Below, piece after piece: positions 45,185-55,500 of a stretch of 64,000 nt of DNA; positions within the stretch are counted from its first letter, which is position 1; every line of letters starts with the position of its first letter. The notes beneath the pieces were generated by a model. It made no database searches. It was not told the origin of the DNA and worked only from the letters and a program-made list of their open reading frames with translations. The translations under genes were made by a program, and so were the position numbers. This stretch comes from VBAS01 sp035318985 (GTDB lineage Bacteria; Bacteroidota; Bacteroidia; Chitinophagales; Chitinophagaceae). Location: NCBI GenBank assembly GCA_035318985.1, contig DATHDP010000130.1, positions 1-64,000 on the forward strand, in the 5' to 3' direction.

Positions 45185-46147
45185 TTACCATGTACGGTCC
45201 TTCAAATATTTTTGAATTTGTTCTTTAGGCACGGGCAATTCATTAATATGATCATTCAGCCATTTGGAAAAATCCCGTTCGATCTCATCACTCCATCTTG
45301 CATCAATTTGTCCTGCTGTATATTTTCCTTCTCTCAACCGCTGATGACCAAACATATCCCGAAGCCGAACTATTTCGGAAGTAGTTACAACTTGTTCGGC
45401 TAAATGAGGGGGAATAAAAACAACGACGCCGAGTTTGCCCAAAACAACATCACCCGGCATTACCGTTACTGTACGAATTCTTGTAGGTTGATTAATGCCA
45501 ACGATCATTGTAGTCAGATCGCCCCTTCTTCCCTCATTATCTACTTGCGGATTATGATAGGAAGGATCATAACTCGTATAAAAAGAAGTAAAACCTCCGA
45601 TCTCTTTTAATCCTTCAACATCTCTTAATGCTCCATCATACACAATACCATTCCCACTTCTTGCATAAATGGCATTGCCAACATTATCACCGATCGTTGG
45701 TCCATTACGATGTGCACCAAACTGATCAGCAACATATACATCACCTTTCACTAGTAATTCAACTGCCCAAACATTCTGAGCTCTTCTTCCTTCTTTTTTA
45801 CCTGCTGAATCAATAGCCTTCCAAACATCAGGGCGACCAGGCATGAACGTTGCCGTCACTGCTCTGCCAACTAATACACTATCAGGATTTATTACCTGCC
45901 AACCTTCCGCTACCTGGTAACCATAACCAGCATTTTTCATTACCGCCCATGCTTCTTCCACACTTACGGATTTCATTCGTTTTAAAATATCATCAGGAAC
46001 TTTTGGACGTCCATCAGCAAAACGATCTCCTTTCCAAAAAGGCGTTAATGCGATCAATTGCTCTTTTGTTATCTGTACTTGCTGGCTATGCAATTGCTTG
46101 ACCGATACAATAACTATAAAAATCATTATGAATTTTAACCTTGACAT
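45185..46147 (-). CDS. Exported RraA-like protein, putative aldolase
   Basis: A 320-residue protein. Residues 1-22 are a Sec signal peptide (cleavage probable after HSQ). A 60-residue N-terminal helical part precedes the RraA/HMG-aldolase fold, whose active site is seen as IGDNVGNAIYARSGNGIVYD and R175-D176. The protein is nearly twice the length of canonical RraA and has an insert around residues 185-215. Some family members split 4-hydroxy-2-keto acids into pyruvate and a second carbonyl product. It is 25 bp upstream of an enolase-type gene and close to its paralogue at 48938. Confidence 0.82.
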   Translation of the reverse strand: MSRLKFIMIFIVIVSVKQLHSQQVQITKEQLIALTPFWKGDRFADGRPKVPDDILKRMKSVSVEEAWAVMKNAGYGYQVAEGWQVINPDSVLVGRAVTATFMPGRPDVWKAIDSAGKKEGRRAQNVWAVELLVKGDVYVADQFGAHRNGPTIGDNVGNAIYARSGNGIVYDGALRDVEGLKEIGGFTSFYTSYDPSYHNPQVDNEGRRGDLTTMIVGINQPTRIRTVTVMPGDVVLGKLGVVVFIPPHLAEQVVTTSEIVRLRDMFGHQRLREGKYTAGQIDARWSDEIERDFSKWLNDHINELPVPKEQIQKYLKDRTW

Positions 46148-46158
46148 AGTATAAAGAT

Positions 46159-47298
46159 TTATGTTGATGAAATTTGTATTTCAACTTTTGATTTCTTTTT
46201 TTCTTCTTCAAGATCTTCTTTTGGTATCCGGTTATGCCACCAGCTTGCCAGTGTTGAACCCGTAACATTCATTACGGGTCCGAATATGGCAGGAGCCAAC
46301 CCTGCAGTCGCTAATTTTCCCATGGATAACGCAAGGCCTGATGCAAGACCTGCATTCTGCATTCCAACTTCCAAAGCGATCGTTCTTGAATCTTTTTCTG
46401 TGAATTTTAAAATTCTTGCAGACCAGTAACCAAAAAAATAACCTGCAAGATTATGTATAAGCGTTGCTACTATCAATAAGGCACCAACCTTCAAAAGATT
46501 ATCTCTTCCTGCAGCAGTGATAATAGTTATTATAAACGCAATGCCACCCATTGAAAGAAGCGGCATAGCCTTATCAAGCCACTTGAATTTTCCATGAATG
46601 AGGTAATGAAAAGCGAGACCAGCTGTAACAGGAAGTATAACGATCTTAGTGATATCCCAAACCATACTCCAGAAATTGATCTCAACAAAACTTCCTCCCA
46701 ACCATCGCATTAATAATGGTGTAAGAAAAGGGGCAAGTATTGTTGAAATGGTGGTTACAGAAACTGATAAGGCGAGATTTGCTCTTGCGAGATACGACAT
46801 TACATTGGATGCAAGACCACTTGGGCAACAACCAACGAGAATAATTCCTGCAGCGATCTCATTGGGAAAATGAAATAAATTGGCGACAGTAAATCCAACA
46901 AGTGGCATGATGATATAGTGACCTACAACACCAATGATAATTCCTTTTGGCATTTTTATCACATTGGCAAAATCCTTTAAACTTAATTCCGTGCCCATCC
47001 CAAACATGATGATCTGGAGTAAAGGAATGATCAATGCAGATAATTTGTAATCACCGATCGTTTTAAAGTATTGCGGATGATACATGGCAATACTAACTGC
47101 TCCAAGTATCATCATTGTGTAAGAAAGGCCTTTTAGGGTCTTGCTACTCCTGAATGCAAAAGCGATGCTGAAAAAAAATGCCATCAGAAACCAGCCACTT
47201 ACATTATGCATTTCTTTCAGGGAAAAAAATGCGAACAACAAAATAAAGATCGCTGCAAGACTGTAAAAGATCCGGGAAATATTTTTTGAATAACTCAT
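46159..47298 (-). CDS. Bile acid:sodium symporter (BASS) family transporter
   Basis: A 379-residue inner-membrane protein with about ten hydrophobic segments. The family hallmark is LVGCCPSGLASNVMSYLARANLALSV, followed by TTISTILAPFLTPLLM; the N-terminal half has MFGMGTELSLKDF. BASS proteins carry organic anions with sodium; plant BASS2 carries pyruvate. Between two RraA-enolase pairs, it may take up a keto acid or sugar acid. The substrate is inferred from context only. Confidence 0.87.
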   Translation of the reverse strand: MSYSKNISRIFYSLAAIFILLFAFFSLKEMHNVSGWFLMAFFFSIAFAFRSSKTLKGLSYTMMILGAVSIAMYHPQYFKTIGDYKLSALIIPLLQIIMFGMGTELSLKDFANVIKMPKGIIIGVVGHYIIMPLVGFTVANLFHFPNEIAAGIILVGCCPSGLASNVMSYLARANLALSVSVTTISTILAPFLTPLLMRWLGGSFVEINFWSMVWDITKIVILPVTAGLAFHYLIHGKFKWLDKAMPLLSMGGIAFIITIITAAGRDNLLKVGALLIVATLIHNLAGYFFGYWSARILKFTEKDSRTIALEVGMQNAGLASGLALSMGKLATAGLAPAIFGPVMNVTGSTLASWWHNRIPKEDLEEEKKKSKVEIQISST

Positions 47299-47318
47299 AG
47301 ATATTATTGAATGTATGA

Positions 47319-48812
47319 TTAGCTGAATATCCTGTCATGCGAACGTTTATCATTCCATTGCGGTGTTGGTTCAAAATAAGTTTTATCTGAAGGATGAAGA
47401 TGCTGTTTAACTACTTCATCATTTAACTCAATGCCCAACCCTGGCGCACTTAGCGGAAGATTTGCAAAACCTTTTGTTATTAACTTTCTTCCATCAGTAG
47501 TTTTTACTAAGCTTTCCCACCAGGGCAAGTCAATTGAGTGATGTTCCAATGCTAAAAAGTTTTGAGTAGCTGCTGCACAATGCACATTGGCCATAAACGA
47601 AACCGGTGTTCCTGCCTGGTGCATCGCCATTGCCACACCATGTTCTTCGGCATAATCGCCAATTCTTTTTGTTTCCAGCAAACCACCGGATGAAGCTAAG
47701 TCCGGATGAACAATGTCTACCGCATGAATATCAATCAATGGCTTAAAATTTTTCAGCAGGTAAATATCTTCCCCGGTAAGGCAAGGAGTTTCTAAAGCAT
47801 CAGACATCATTTTCCATTGGTCAGTCAGTTCCCATGAAACAATATCTTCAAGCCAGGCAAGCCTGTATTTTTCAACGGCCTTTCCAAGTCTGATACCGTT
47901 GTTAAAATCAAAATGTCCGTAATGATCTGTTGCCAATGGAATATCATATCCTAACATGCCTCTTACTGTATCTACTAATTTTGCCAACTCATCAAGGCCT
48001 TTATCGGTGATCTGTATTTGTGTGAATGGATGAAGCGTATTTCCATAAGACATATAATTACTCTGATCACCCCATTGTGCTAAATTCCCCTGTGCATTTT
48101 GCCAAAACTTATCATTCACTAATGCACCGGGAATATTTTTTAATTCACCGATACCAAGATCCATCTTTAACCACGTATATCCCTGGTCGTTGATTCGGTA
48201 ATTCATTAGCTTTTTTTGTTCTTCGGGGGATCCTGCTTCAGGCGTATCTGCATACAATCTTATTTTATCCCGATACCGGCCACCTAATAATTGCCAGCAT
48301 GGTACATTATAAGCTTTGCCGCAAATATCCCATAGCGCCATTTCAACACCGCACACACCGCCGGCTTGCCGGCTTTGCCCACCGAATTGTTTTATTGATT
48401 TAAAAACCTGTTCTACGTTGCATGGATTTTGTCCCAGCAGGCGGCTCTTCAGCATTAAAGCATAACGTTCATCAGCGCCATCTCTAACTTCACCCAAACC
48501 ATAAATGCCCTGGTTGGTATCAATACGAATAATAGATGTACGGCCAAGTACTGTTGTAGTAGCATAACGCAGATCTGTTATTTTTAGATCTGATGGTGCC
48601 CCGTAACGGCTTACTTTCTGAGTACTTTGTGCAACCAGGTCTTCAATGGGTGAAAACATAAATGCACCACCTAATGCAATTCCGCCCATCGCTGTTTTTT
48701 TAAAAAATGAGCGACGACTGTTTTCATTTTCTTCTTTTTGATTGGTTACACCAGGAGTTATGTCTTGATCTTTTAAACCAAGTTTTTTTAGATATTTTTC
48801 TGAGGGTGTCAT
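47319..48812 (-). CDS. Enolase-superfamily sugar-acid dehydratase with twin-arginine signal (second copy)
   Basis: A 497-residue protein. A 31-residue leader precedes the twin-arginine signal NSRRSFFKKTAMGGIALGGA (R33, R34). The barrel has WLKMDLGIG, LATDHYGHFDFN, LAWLEDIV and LTGEDIYLL (metal-binding residues), VHPDLASSGG and AMHQAGTPV (His). It differs clearly from the copy at 43885, with inserts near residues 220-260, so the two probably act on different acids. The BASS gene follows after 20 bp. A 125-bp gap with nested inverted repeats separates it from the RraA-like gene upstream. Confidence 0.86.
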   Translation of the reverse strand: MTPSEKYLKKLGLKDQDITPGVTNQKEENENSRRSFFKKTAMGGIALGGAFMFSPIEDLVAQSTQKVSRYGAPSDLKITDLRYATTTVLGRTSIIRIDTNQGIYGLGEVRDGADERYALMLKSRLLGQNPCNVEQVFKSIKQFGGQSRQAGGVCGVEMALWDICGKAYNVPCWQLLGGRYRDKIRLYADTPEAGSPEEQKKLMNYRINDQGYTWLKMDLGIGELKNIPGALVNDKFWQNAQGNLAQWGDQSNYMSYGNTLHPFTQIQITDKGLDELAKLVDTVRGMLGYDIPLATDHYGHFDFNNGIRLGKAVEKYRLAWLEDIVSWELTDQWKMMSDALETPCLTGEDIYLLKNFKPLIDIHAVDIVHPDLASSGGLLETKRIGDYAEEHGVAMAMHQAGTPVSFMANVHCAAATQNFLALEHHSIDLPWWESLVKTTDGRKLITKGFANLPLSAPGLGIELNDEVVKQHLHPSDKTYFEPTPQWNDKRSHDRIFS

Positions 48813-48937
48813 ATTTGGAAGTTTTAAGTGTTAAGTAATAAGTTATATGTGTGTTGAATTTTATTTGGCTTTTTAGTTATCGTTTTAGGTCCAGCATTTA
48901 CTTACTTAAAACTTAGAACCTAAAACTTACCACCTCT
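48813..48937. repeat. Intergenic region with nested inverted repeats
   Basis: The 125-bp gap holds two perfect inverted repeats: AAGTTTTAAGT (48819-48829) with ACTTAAAACTT (48904-48914), and GTTTTAGGT (48882-48890) with ACCTAAAAC (48918-48926). Variants of TTAAGT and AACTTA recur. The minus-strand transcript could fold into a long AT-rich hairpin between the RraA-like and enolase-type reading frames, affecting mRNA stability or partial termination. Confidence 0.5.
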
Positions 48938-49864
48938 TTACCAGTTACGGTCTTTCATAAACTTGTCTAATTCCTCTTTAGTCATTGGTAGTTTATCAGG
49001 ATTATCTTTTATCCATTGTAAAAAATCTTTTTTGATCTCATCGGTCCATGCAGTATCGATCTGACCAGGAGTATATTTTCCTTCACGTAAACGTTGATGA
49101 CCGAATGCATCACGCAATGCAATGAATTCAGCATTCAGCACAACTGTATCTAAAAGATGCGCAGGAATAAAAACTACTCCATATTTTTTTGCAAGTACCG
49201 CGTCACCGGGTAAAACAGTTGCCCTGCCAATACGAATAGGAACATTAATGCCGCTAAGCATCATCTGTTGAATATAAGAAGGGTCATTTCCTTTTGTCCA
49301 TGAATTAAAACCTTTGATCTCATCTAAACCTTCCACATCTCTTACCGAGCCATAAAAAATTACACCACGATGTGACTTGGCATAAATAGCATTACCAAGA
49401 TTATCACCGATCAGCGTACCATCAGCCATTTTACCGTAGCTATCTGCTACATATACATCACCATCTTTCAATACATCAATGGGCCATGAGTTTGGGGCGC
49501 CAATTCTTTTCTCATTTTTACCGATCTCTTTTATGATCTTATCAACGTCGGGACGCATAGGCATGTATTGTGCCGTCACTACTCTTCCAGTCATTACAGA
49601 ATCAGGAAACTGGATCATCCAATCCCCTTCAAATTGATTTTGATACCCTTTATTGCGAAGCACTCCCCATGCTTCTTCTAAATGAACCTTTTTTAATCTT
49701 TCCAACATTTTGTCAGATACCTTAGGTCTTCCGTCTGGGAAACGTTCACCTTTCCATTCGGGAGTATATCCTTTTATTTGATCGGGAGTAAGTGTTACCT
49801 GCTGAGCTGATATTGTTAATGAGAAATACAACAGGATGATCATTTGCAGTATTCTTTTTTTCAT
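48938..49864 (-). CDS. Exported RraA-like protein, putative aldolase (second copy)
   Basis: A 308-residue paralogue of the protein at 45185. The signal peptide is KKRILQMIILLYFSLTISA, cleaved probably after SAQ. It shares the N-terminal block TPEWKGERFPDGRPKV, the RraA core IGDNLGNAIYAKS with R175-D176 at the same residue numbers, and the ending KFMKDRNW (KYLKDRTW in the other copy). A shorter insert follows the active site. It lies between gluconokinase (37 bp) and the second enolase-type gene. Confidence 0.82.
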   Translation of the reverse strand: MKKRILQMIILLYFSLTISAQQVTLTPDQIKGYTPEWKGERFPDGRPKVSDKMLERLKKVHLEEAWGVLRNKGYQNQFEGDWMIQFPDSVMTGRVVTAQYMPMRPDVDKIIKEIGKNEKRIGAPNSWPIDVLKDGDVYVADSYGKMADGTLIGDNLGNAIYAKSHRGVIFYGSVRDVEGLDEIKGFNSWTKGNDPSYIQQMMLSGINVPIRIGRATVLPGDAVLAKKYGVVFIPAHLLDTVVLNAEFIALRDAFGHQRLREGKYTPGQIDTAWTDEIKKDFLQWIKDNPDKLPMTKEELDKFMKDRNW

Positions 49865-49901
49865 ATAGCGTGGTTTTATTAATTGAAAATTGATTTAATA
49901 T

Positions 49902-51413
49902 TTATTGAAGGTTAGCGATCGCTTCAAATTCTGGTGCCAGCTTGGTACTTAAGCGTCCAAAAATTTCGAAGTATTTCATATATGCATTGTGATTTTGTTT
50001 TTCTGGTAAGTATTCATCAGGCAGCACCACTGTTTTTGCAGCTTCATCCAAATTTTTATAGATGCCCATTTCTGTTGCAGCTACGAGGAATGCACCATAA
50101 CTAACACTGTGAAAATTTTGACGTAGTTGTACGGGCTTATTAAAAATATCGGCGATCATTTGTGTACAGAAAGGAATGTTTGCAAAACTTCCGTTGATAG
50201 AAAGCCGTTTAATGCCACGATGTTCTTCTAATGTTTTTCCAATGCTGTAGATCTCATAAAGAATTCCTTCAATAGTTGCTCTTATAAAATGTTTTCTTTC
50301 GTGTTTTATATTCAATCCGAAATAAACACCTTTTGCATTGGCATTCCAGATTGGTGCTCTTTCGCCAAGTAAATAAGGAAGAAACAATAACCCTTCAGAG
50401 CCTGCCGGAACTTTTGAAGCCTCTGTGATCAGATCCTGCATGCTGAATTCAACATCAAATGGATTTCTAAAATCACCGAACTGTTTGGTAAACCATTCAA
50501 AAATTACTCCGCCATTATTGGTTGGTCCTCCTGAAACATAACGACCCTCTGTAAGCAGGTAATTAAAAAAACGTTGCTTATCATCTTTTAATACTTTATC
50601 ACCCATCACTCTCACTGCACCGCTATCTTCAATTGTTATTGTTGCTTTGCCTTCTCCTTTTACACCATCACCAAGTATTGCCATACAACCATCACTTGAG
50701 CCAACAATTATTTTTGTATCAGCAGGTAACCCAAGTGAACTCTGGTATGCTTTCTTCAATTTACCCAATGGGGTAAATACCGGGACAAGATCGGGTAACA
50801 TTGCGGGAGTTATTCCTGCAAATTTTAAAGCATCAGCATCCCATTTTATCTTATGAATATTTAATAAACCCGTTGCAGATGCTATGCTGTAATCAATAAT
50901 GTACTCATCGGTAAGTTGTTTGATGATATAACTTTTGATGGATAAAAACTTACTTGTTTGCCTGAATCTTTCTTTATCGTTATTTTTTATCCAGGCTATT
51001 TTCATCAATGGAGACATAGGGTGTAATGGCGTTCCGGTGGCTGTGTAAATAGTTTTTCCCAGCGCAGATGCTTTTAATTTATCTGCTTCTTTTTTTGCCC
51101 TGTTATCAGACCAGGTAATTGCATTTCCCAAAGGATTGCCATTTTTGTCTACCGCTAATACACTATGCATCGATGCACTGAAACAAATGGAAGCGACCTT
51201 ATATTTCTTTGGATGAATATGCTCATTCAATAGGTTCTTTAATGAATACAACATGGTGATGAACATTTGGTCGGGATCCTGTTCACTATAATCTGGCTCG
51301 GTATGAAAAGTAGGATAATAGCCCCGCTGCGAACCGATGACATTACCGTTTAGGTCAAATGCAAATACCCTTACTGCATTTGTTCCGAGTTCGATGGTAA
51401 TTATACATTTCAT
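49902..51413 (-). CDS. gntK: Gluconokinase (FGGY family)
   Basis: A carbohydrate kinase of about 503 residues. An upstream ATG at 51458 would overlap the AraC gene; the ATG at 51413 gives MKCIITIELGTNAVRVFAF, the proper ATP-binding start, 10 bp after the AraC stop. DYSEQDPDQMF, SASMHSVLAVD, NAITWSDNRA and SGGPTNNGGVIFEW are FGGY blocks. It would phosphorylate D-gluconate to 6-phosphogluconate in the cytoplasm; xylulose as substrate cannot be excluded, as xylA has no other kinase partner here. Confidence 0.88.
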   Translation of the reverse strand: MKCIITIELGTNAVRVFAFDLNGNVIGSQRGYYPTFHTEPDYSEQDPDQMFITMLYSLKNLLNEHIHPKKYKVASICFSASMHSVLAVDKNGNPLGNAITWSDNRAKKEADKLKASALGKTIYTATGTPLHPMSPLMKIAWIKNNDKERFRQTSKFLSIKSYIIKQLTDEYIIDYSIASATGLLNIHKIKWDADALKFAGITPAMLPDLVPVFTPLGKLKKAYQSSLGLPADTKIIVGSSDGCMAILGDGVKGEGKATITIEDSGAVRVMGDKVLKDDKQRFFNYLLTEGRYVSGGPTNNGGVIFEWFTKQFGDFRNPFDVEFSMQDLITEASKVPAGSEGLLFLPYLLGERAPIWNANAKGVYFGLNIKHERKHFIRATIEGILYEIYSIGKTLEEHRGIKRLSINGSFANIPFCTQMIADIFNKPVQLRQNFHSVSYGAFLVAATEMGIYKNLDEAAKTVVLPDEYLPEKQNHNAYMKYFEIFGRLSTKLAPEFEAIANLQ

Positions 51414-51423
51414 ATTATGACAA

Positions 51424-52311
51424 TTAATCTTGTGATAAATTATTTTTTCTAAACTCACTCGGTGTGTAGGCTGTGAGTTTTTTAAAAGTTGTTGAAAAAT
51501 GTTGTGATGAATAAAATCCTGTATCTAAGGCTATATCCGTTATGCTTACATCTTTTTTCTTTAAAAGTTTAATAGCTTCTGAAATCCGGATATTGATAAG
51601 ATAATTCAAGGGTGTAAATCCGGTATAGTTTTTTACTTTTTCATTAAACAAAGTTGTACCCATGCCCGCAATGGCTGCCATTTCTTCTACTGTCCATTGA
51701 TGTGAAAGATTTTGACGCAATGCCTGCTCGAGCTGCATGAATACTTTCGGAAAATCTCTTGCACGATTATTTTGTTTTGTCAGGTGTCTTGTAATAATAA
51801 TAAACAACTCATCAATAAGTTGATTCGCTCTTGTCGTATATCCAATTTCCTGGTTAAAGATTTCATCATGTATATATCGAAGTATCCTTCCGGCTTCTGG
51901 TAATTTTGAAAGCACCGGCATGGTGTTCATTAAAAGAACTTTGCTGATAGCCTGGCTTTCTGTTTCTGAAAGACTGCTCCACTTTCCTGGTAGCAATTCA
52001 TTATTTCCGTGGTTGGATATTTTAATATGTATCCATGAGATACTGCCGATCTCAAGCACTCCTTTTTCACTTCCGAATTTTTCATTTGGCATGATCAGTG
52101 AAACATCACCGGGATAAAGGATATAAGATTCATCATTAACTCTCCATTCAAATTTTCCTTCATTTATATAGTAAATGCGAATACATGCTGAAGCAGATTG
52201 TGGAAAAGAATTAAGATGAATTGCCTGGTTTTTTTTTGCACCAAGCTCTATGATGTGCGGGAATAATTGTAATTCCCCCGAAAGCCCTTGTTGAAATACA
52301 AATTGGTGCAT
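51424..52311 (-). CDS. AraC-family transcriptional regulator
   Basis: A 295-residue regulator. The N-terminal half is a cupin-like sensor (INEGKFEWRVNDESYILYPGDVSLIMP). The C-terminal 100 residues are two helix-turn-helix motifs, WTVEEMAAIAGMGTTLFNEKVKNYTG and SITDIALDTGFYSSQHFSTTFKKLTAYTPSEFRK. It heads the minus-strand sugar-acid block and faces susC across a 190-bp gap, so it probably senses a sugar or sugar acid and controls both directions. Confidence 0.92.
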   Translation of the reverse strand: MHQFVFQQGLSGELQLFPHIIELGAKKNQAIHLNSFPQSASACIRIYYINEGKFEWRVNDESYILYPGDVSLIMPNEKFGSEKGVLEIGSISWIHIKISNHGNNELLPGKWSSLSETESQAISKVLLMNTMPVLSKLPEAGRILRYIHDEIFNQEIGYTTRANQLIDELFIIITRHLTKQNNRARDFPKVFMQLEQALRQNLSHQWTVEEMAAIAGMGTTLFNEKVKNYTGFTPLNYLINIRISEAIKLLKKKDVSITDIALDTGFYSSQHFSTTFKKLTAYTPSEFRKNNLSQD

Positions 52312-52501
52312 GCAATTGTTAAGTTAAGCAATCGTTCTTTCAGTTATAAAGAAATGAATTTATCACGTTCCGACTTGTACAAAATTCATCACTGTTTTTT
52401 TTTGGAAGTTTTTGAGTGAACAGTCAGATACTTTACATTCTGGATTTTTCGATGGATCCACTATTCGAGATTGCTATTGTTAATCAAAACAACTTGCTAT
52501 T
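52312..52501. promoter_or_regulatory. Divergent control region between araC-type gene and susC
   Basis: A 190-bp gap between divergent starts. It must hold promoters for the AraC-led block and for susC. I see TACTTTAC near 52430 and several TTTG runs, but no exact TAnnTTTG with a well-spaced -33 box, and no strong inverted repeat. Presence of control sites is inferred from layout. Confidence 0.4.
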
Positions 52502-55500
52502 ATGAAAGTAAATGCAAAGCCGTTGCACAATTCCGGCTTCATGAAGCTAATGCTGTCAGTGTTGGCTTTTTCTTTTTTTACAACTGTTCAAGCCCAAACT
52601 GTTTCGGGCACTGTGTCAGATGAGAACGGAAAATCCTTAGAAGGAGTTTCCGTACGTGTTAAAGGAACGGCAGGCGGTACTACTACCGATGTTGCTGGTA
52701 AATATTCCATAACAGCATCTTCGACCGCAACTCTTGTATTTAGTTATGTTGGTCATGCAACTTTAGAAGTTGCAGTTTCAGGCCGTTCGGTCGTTGATGC
52801 TAAAATGGTTGTTGAAGGCGAGAACATGTCGGAGGTTATTGTAACGACTGCATTGGGTATTAACAAGCAGGCAAGAAGCCTAGGCTATTCTACTACAAAT
52901 GTAAATCCGGCTGAACTTACTGTAAACCGATCTCCAAATGTTATGAATGCTTTACAGGGTAAAGTAGCTGGATTAAATATATCAGCTCTTGGTACAGGAC
53001 CGGCTGGTACTTCAAAAATAAGGATCAGGGGTCAATCATCTATTTCGGGACATAATAATCCACTTATTGTAATTAATGGTGTTCCCATTGATAATACCAA
53101 TTTTGGATCAAACCCAGTAGGCGCCGGTTCTAACAGTGATGGTTCATATAATAATAGGCTGGGAGGAGGTGGTGGTGGAAACACATCTGACGGTGGTGAT
53201 GGACTGCAAAGCATTAATCCGGATGACATTGAAAGCATGAGCATCTTGAAAGGAGCAGCAGCTTCAGCTTTGTATGGTGCCCGTGCAAAGGATGGGGTTA
53301 TTATGATCACCACGAAATCACGACCTAAAACCAAGGGCATAGGCGTTACTTATAATTTAAATTATACCGATGAAGCTCCTCTGGACTTTACGGACTATCA
53401 ATATGAGTATGGCCAGGGCGAGAATAATACTCGTCCAACTGCTCCAAAACCTAACTCAGGCCAATGGTCATTTGGTGAAAAATTTCAACCCGGTATGACG
53501 CAGATTTTGTTTAATGGACTTAGCCTGCCCTACATTCCACAGCACGACATTATTACAAAATTTTACAGGCACGGTCAAAATATTACTAATACTATTTCGC
53601 TGGCTGCAGGAGGTGAGAAAGGAGGTTTAAATCTTTCCCTGGGGAACTTGGACAGCAAGGGAATTACACCAAATAATACATTCAAGCGTAAAACAATCAA
53701 TTTGGGTTTTGCTTATGATCTTTCTGATAAACTAAGCTTTGCTGGTAATGTAAATTATGCAAATGAGGAGATCAAGAATCCACCCAATATTGCCAACCAG
53801 GATAATTCTATACCTACCGTTTTATTTATGATGGCCAACTCTATGCCGCTTGATGTACTGGATGCAAATAAATATGACCCATCAAGAGGATATCCTACCA
53901 GTGAATTTATTTATTCGAGGTTTATGAACCGTACTAATCCTTATTGGGTTTTGGCGGAGCAATTTCACAATATTCGCAGGGATAGAATTTTTGGAAATAT
54001 TTCTGCTAAGTATGACATTCTTCCATGGCTTTTCGTTCAGGGCAGGTTTGGCCAGGATTACTGGTCACGTGATGAAGACTATAATAATTATCCAACAGGG
54101 CACGCCTCAAGGGCCGCTGCGCCGTCGGGTTTTGTCGATGGACAATATATTCAGGATGTCCGCCGCTTCAGAGAAACCAATTTGGATTTCCTGGCATCAG
54201 CAACACGGCAGTTCGGAGATATTGGAGCCAATCTTACTTTTGGTGGTAACCAGATGAGAAGACGATCGGACTATAATAGCGTACAGGCTACAGATTTTGT
54301 TGTATATGATCTCTATACTGTTCAGAATGCAAGAATAAAAACTCCTATTTATGATCTTTCAGAAAGAGGTGTAAATTCTTTATATGGTTCTGCTGAAATA
54401 TCTTATAAAAAGGTTTTGTATTTGAACGGCACAGTGCGAAACGATTGGTTCTCTACTTTGTCTCCTGAAAATCGCAGCATTCTTTACCCATCTGTTTCCC
54501 TTGGCTATGTTTTTTCAGAAAACTTGAAATCATCCTGGTTGAATTATGGAAAACTCAGGCTGGCTTATGCCAAAGTAGGAAGTGATTCAGATGTACCGCC
54601 ATATGCCGGTCAATTGTTCTATGGCATCAATGGAAATCTACTGGCTAATCCATCCGGAGCACTTCAACCTCTTGGCGGACCATTGGGTACTACAGTGCCT
54701 AACCCTAATCTTAGGCCGATGACAGTTACAGAAACGGAAATTGGTCTCGAGTTAAAAATGTTTAAAAGTAGAGTGAATCTTGATGTGGCCGCATATAGAA
54801 AAATAACTGCTGACCAGATAGTACAGGCGCAGATATCTGATGGGTCTGGTTTTGTTGATACAAGGATCAACAGCGGGAAAAGCGAAAATCTTGGCCTCGA
54901 GGTATTGCTCAACCTTATACCATTCCAATCTAAAAATTTTACATGGGACTTTACTTTTAATAATGCTTATAATAAAACCAAAGTACTCAGCTTACTTACC
55001 AGCATACCCGGTGAAAGAATTACCGTTGCTACGCAGGTGTTCGGTAACCAGGGAGAGCTAAGACAAGTGGTTGGACAGGAAGTAGGTCAAATTGCAGCTT
55101 ACGGTTTTTTAAGAGATGCAAAAGGAAACAAAGTTTTCGGTACCAATGGAATTCCCTTGAGAAGTGCCGATCTGATTCTTTTCGGAAGCGCTTTACCAAA
55201 GTGGGTGGGAGGATTTCTAAATTCTTTTACCTATAAGGGGCTCAGCCTTTCTGTTCTGATCGATTATAAATTAGGAAATAAAATGCTCTCAGGTACAAAC
55301 TTCAATGCTATCAGGCATGGTTTGCATAAAAAGACCTTAGAGGGAAGGGATAACGGCATTATTGGACAGGGAGTAAATCAATCAGGGGCAGTAAATAATG
55401 TAAAGGTTTTTCCTGTTGATCCATATTGGGGGTATCTGCGTTCGCAAGGTATGATGGAAGAGGTAATTTATAATGGCGGGTATTGGAAACTCCGGCAAAT

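Noticed and set aside
51414..51458. Longer N-terminus for gluconokinase
   Set aside because: It would overlap the AraC gene and put 15 residues before the ATP-binding strand that normally begins the protein.
53032..53340. Open frame on the minus strand within susC, rich in proline and serine
   Set aside because: It is the reverse reading of the glycine-rich part of the plug domain and has no start context or family features.
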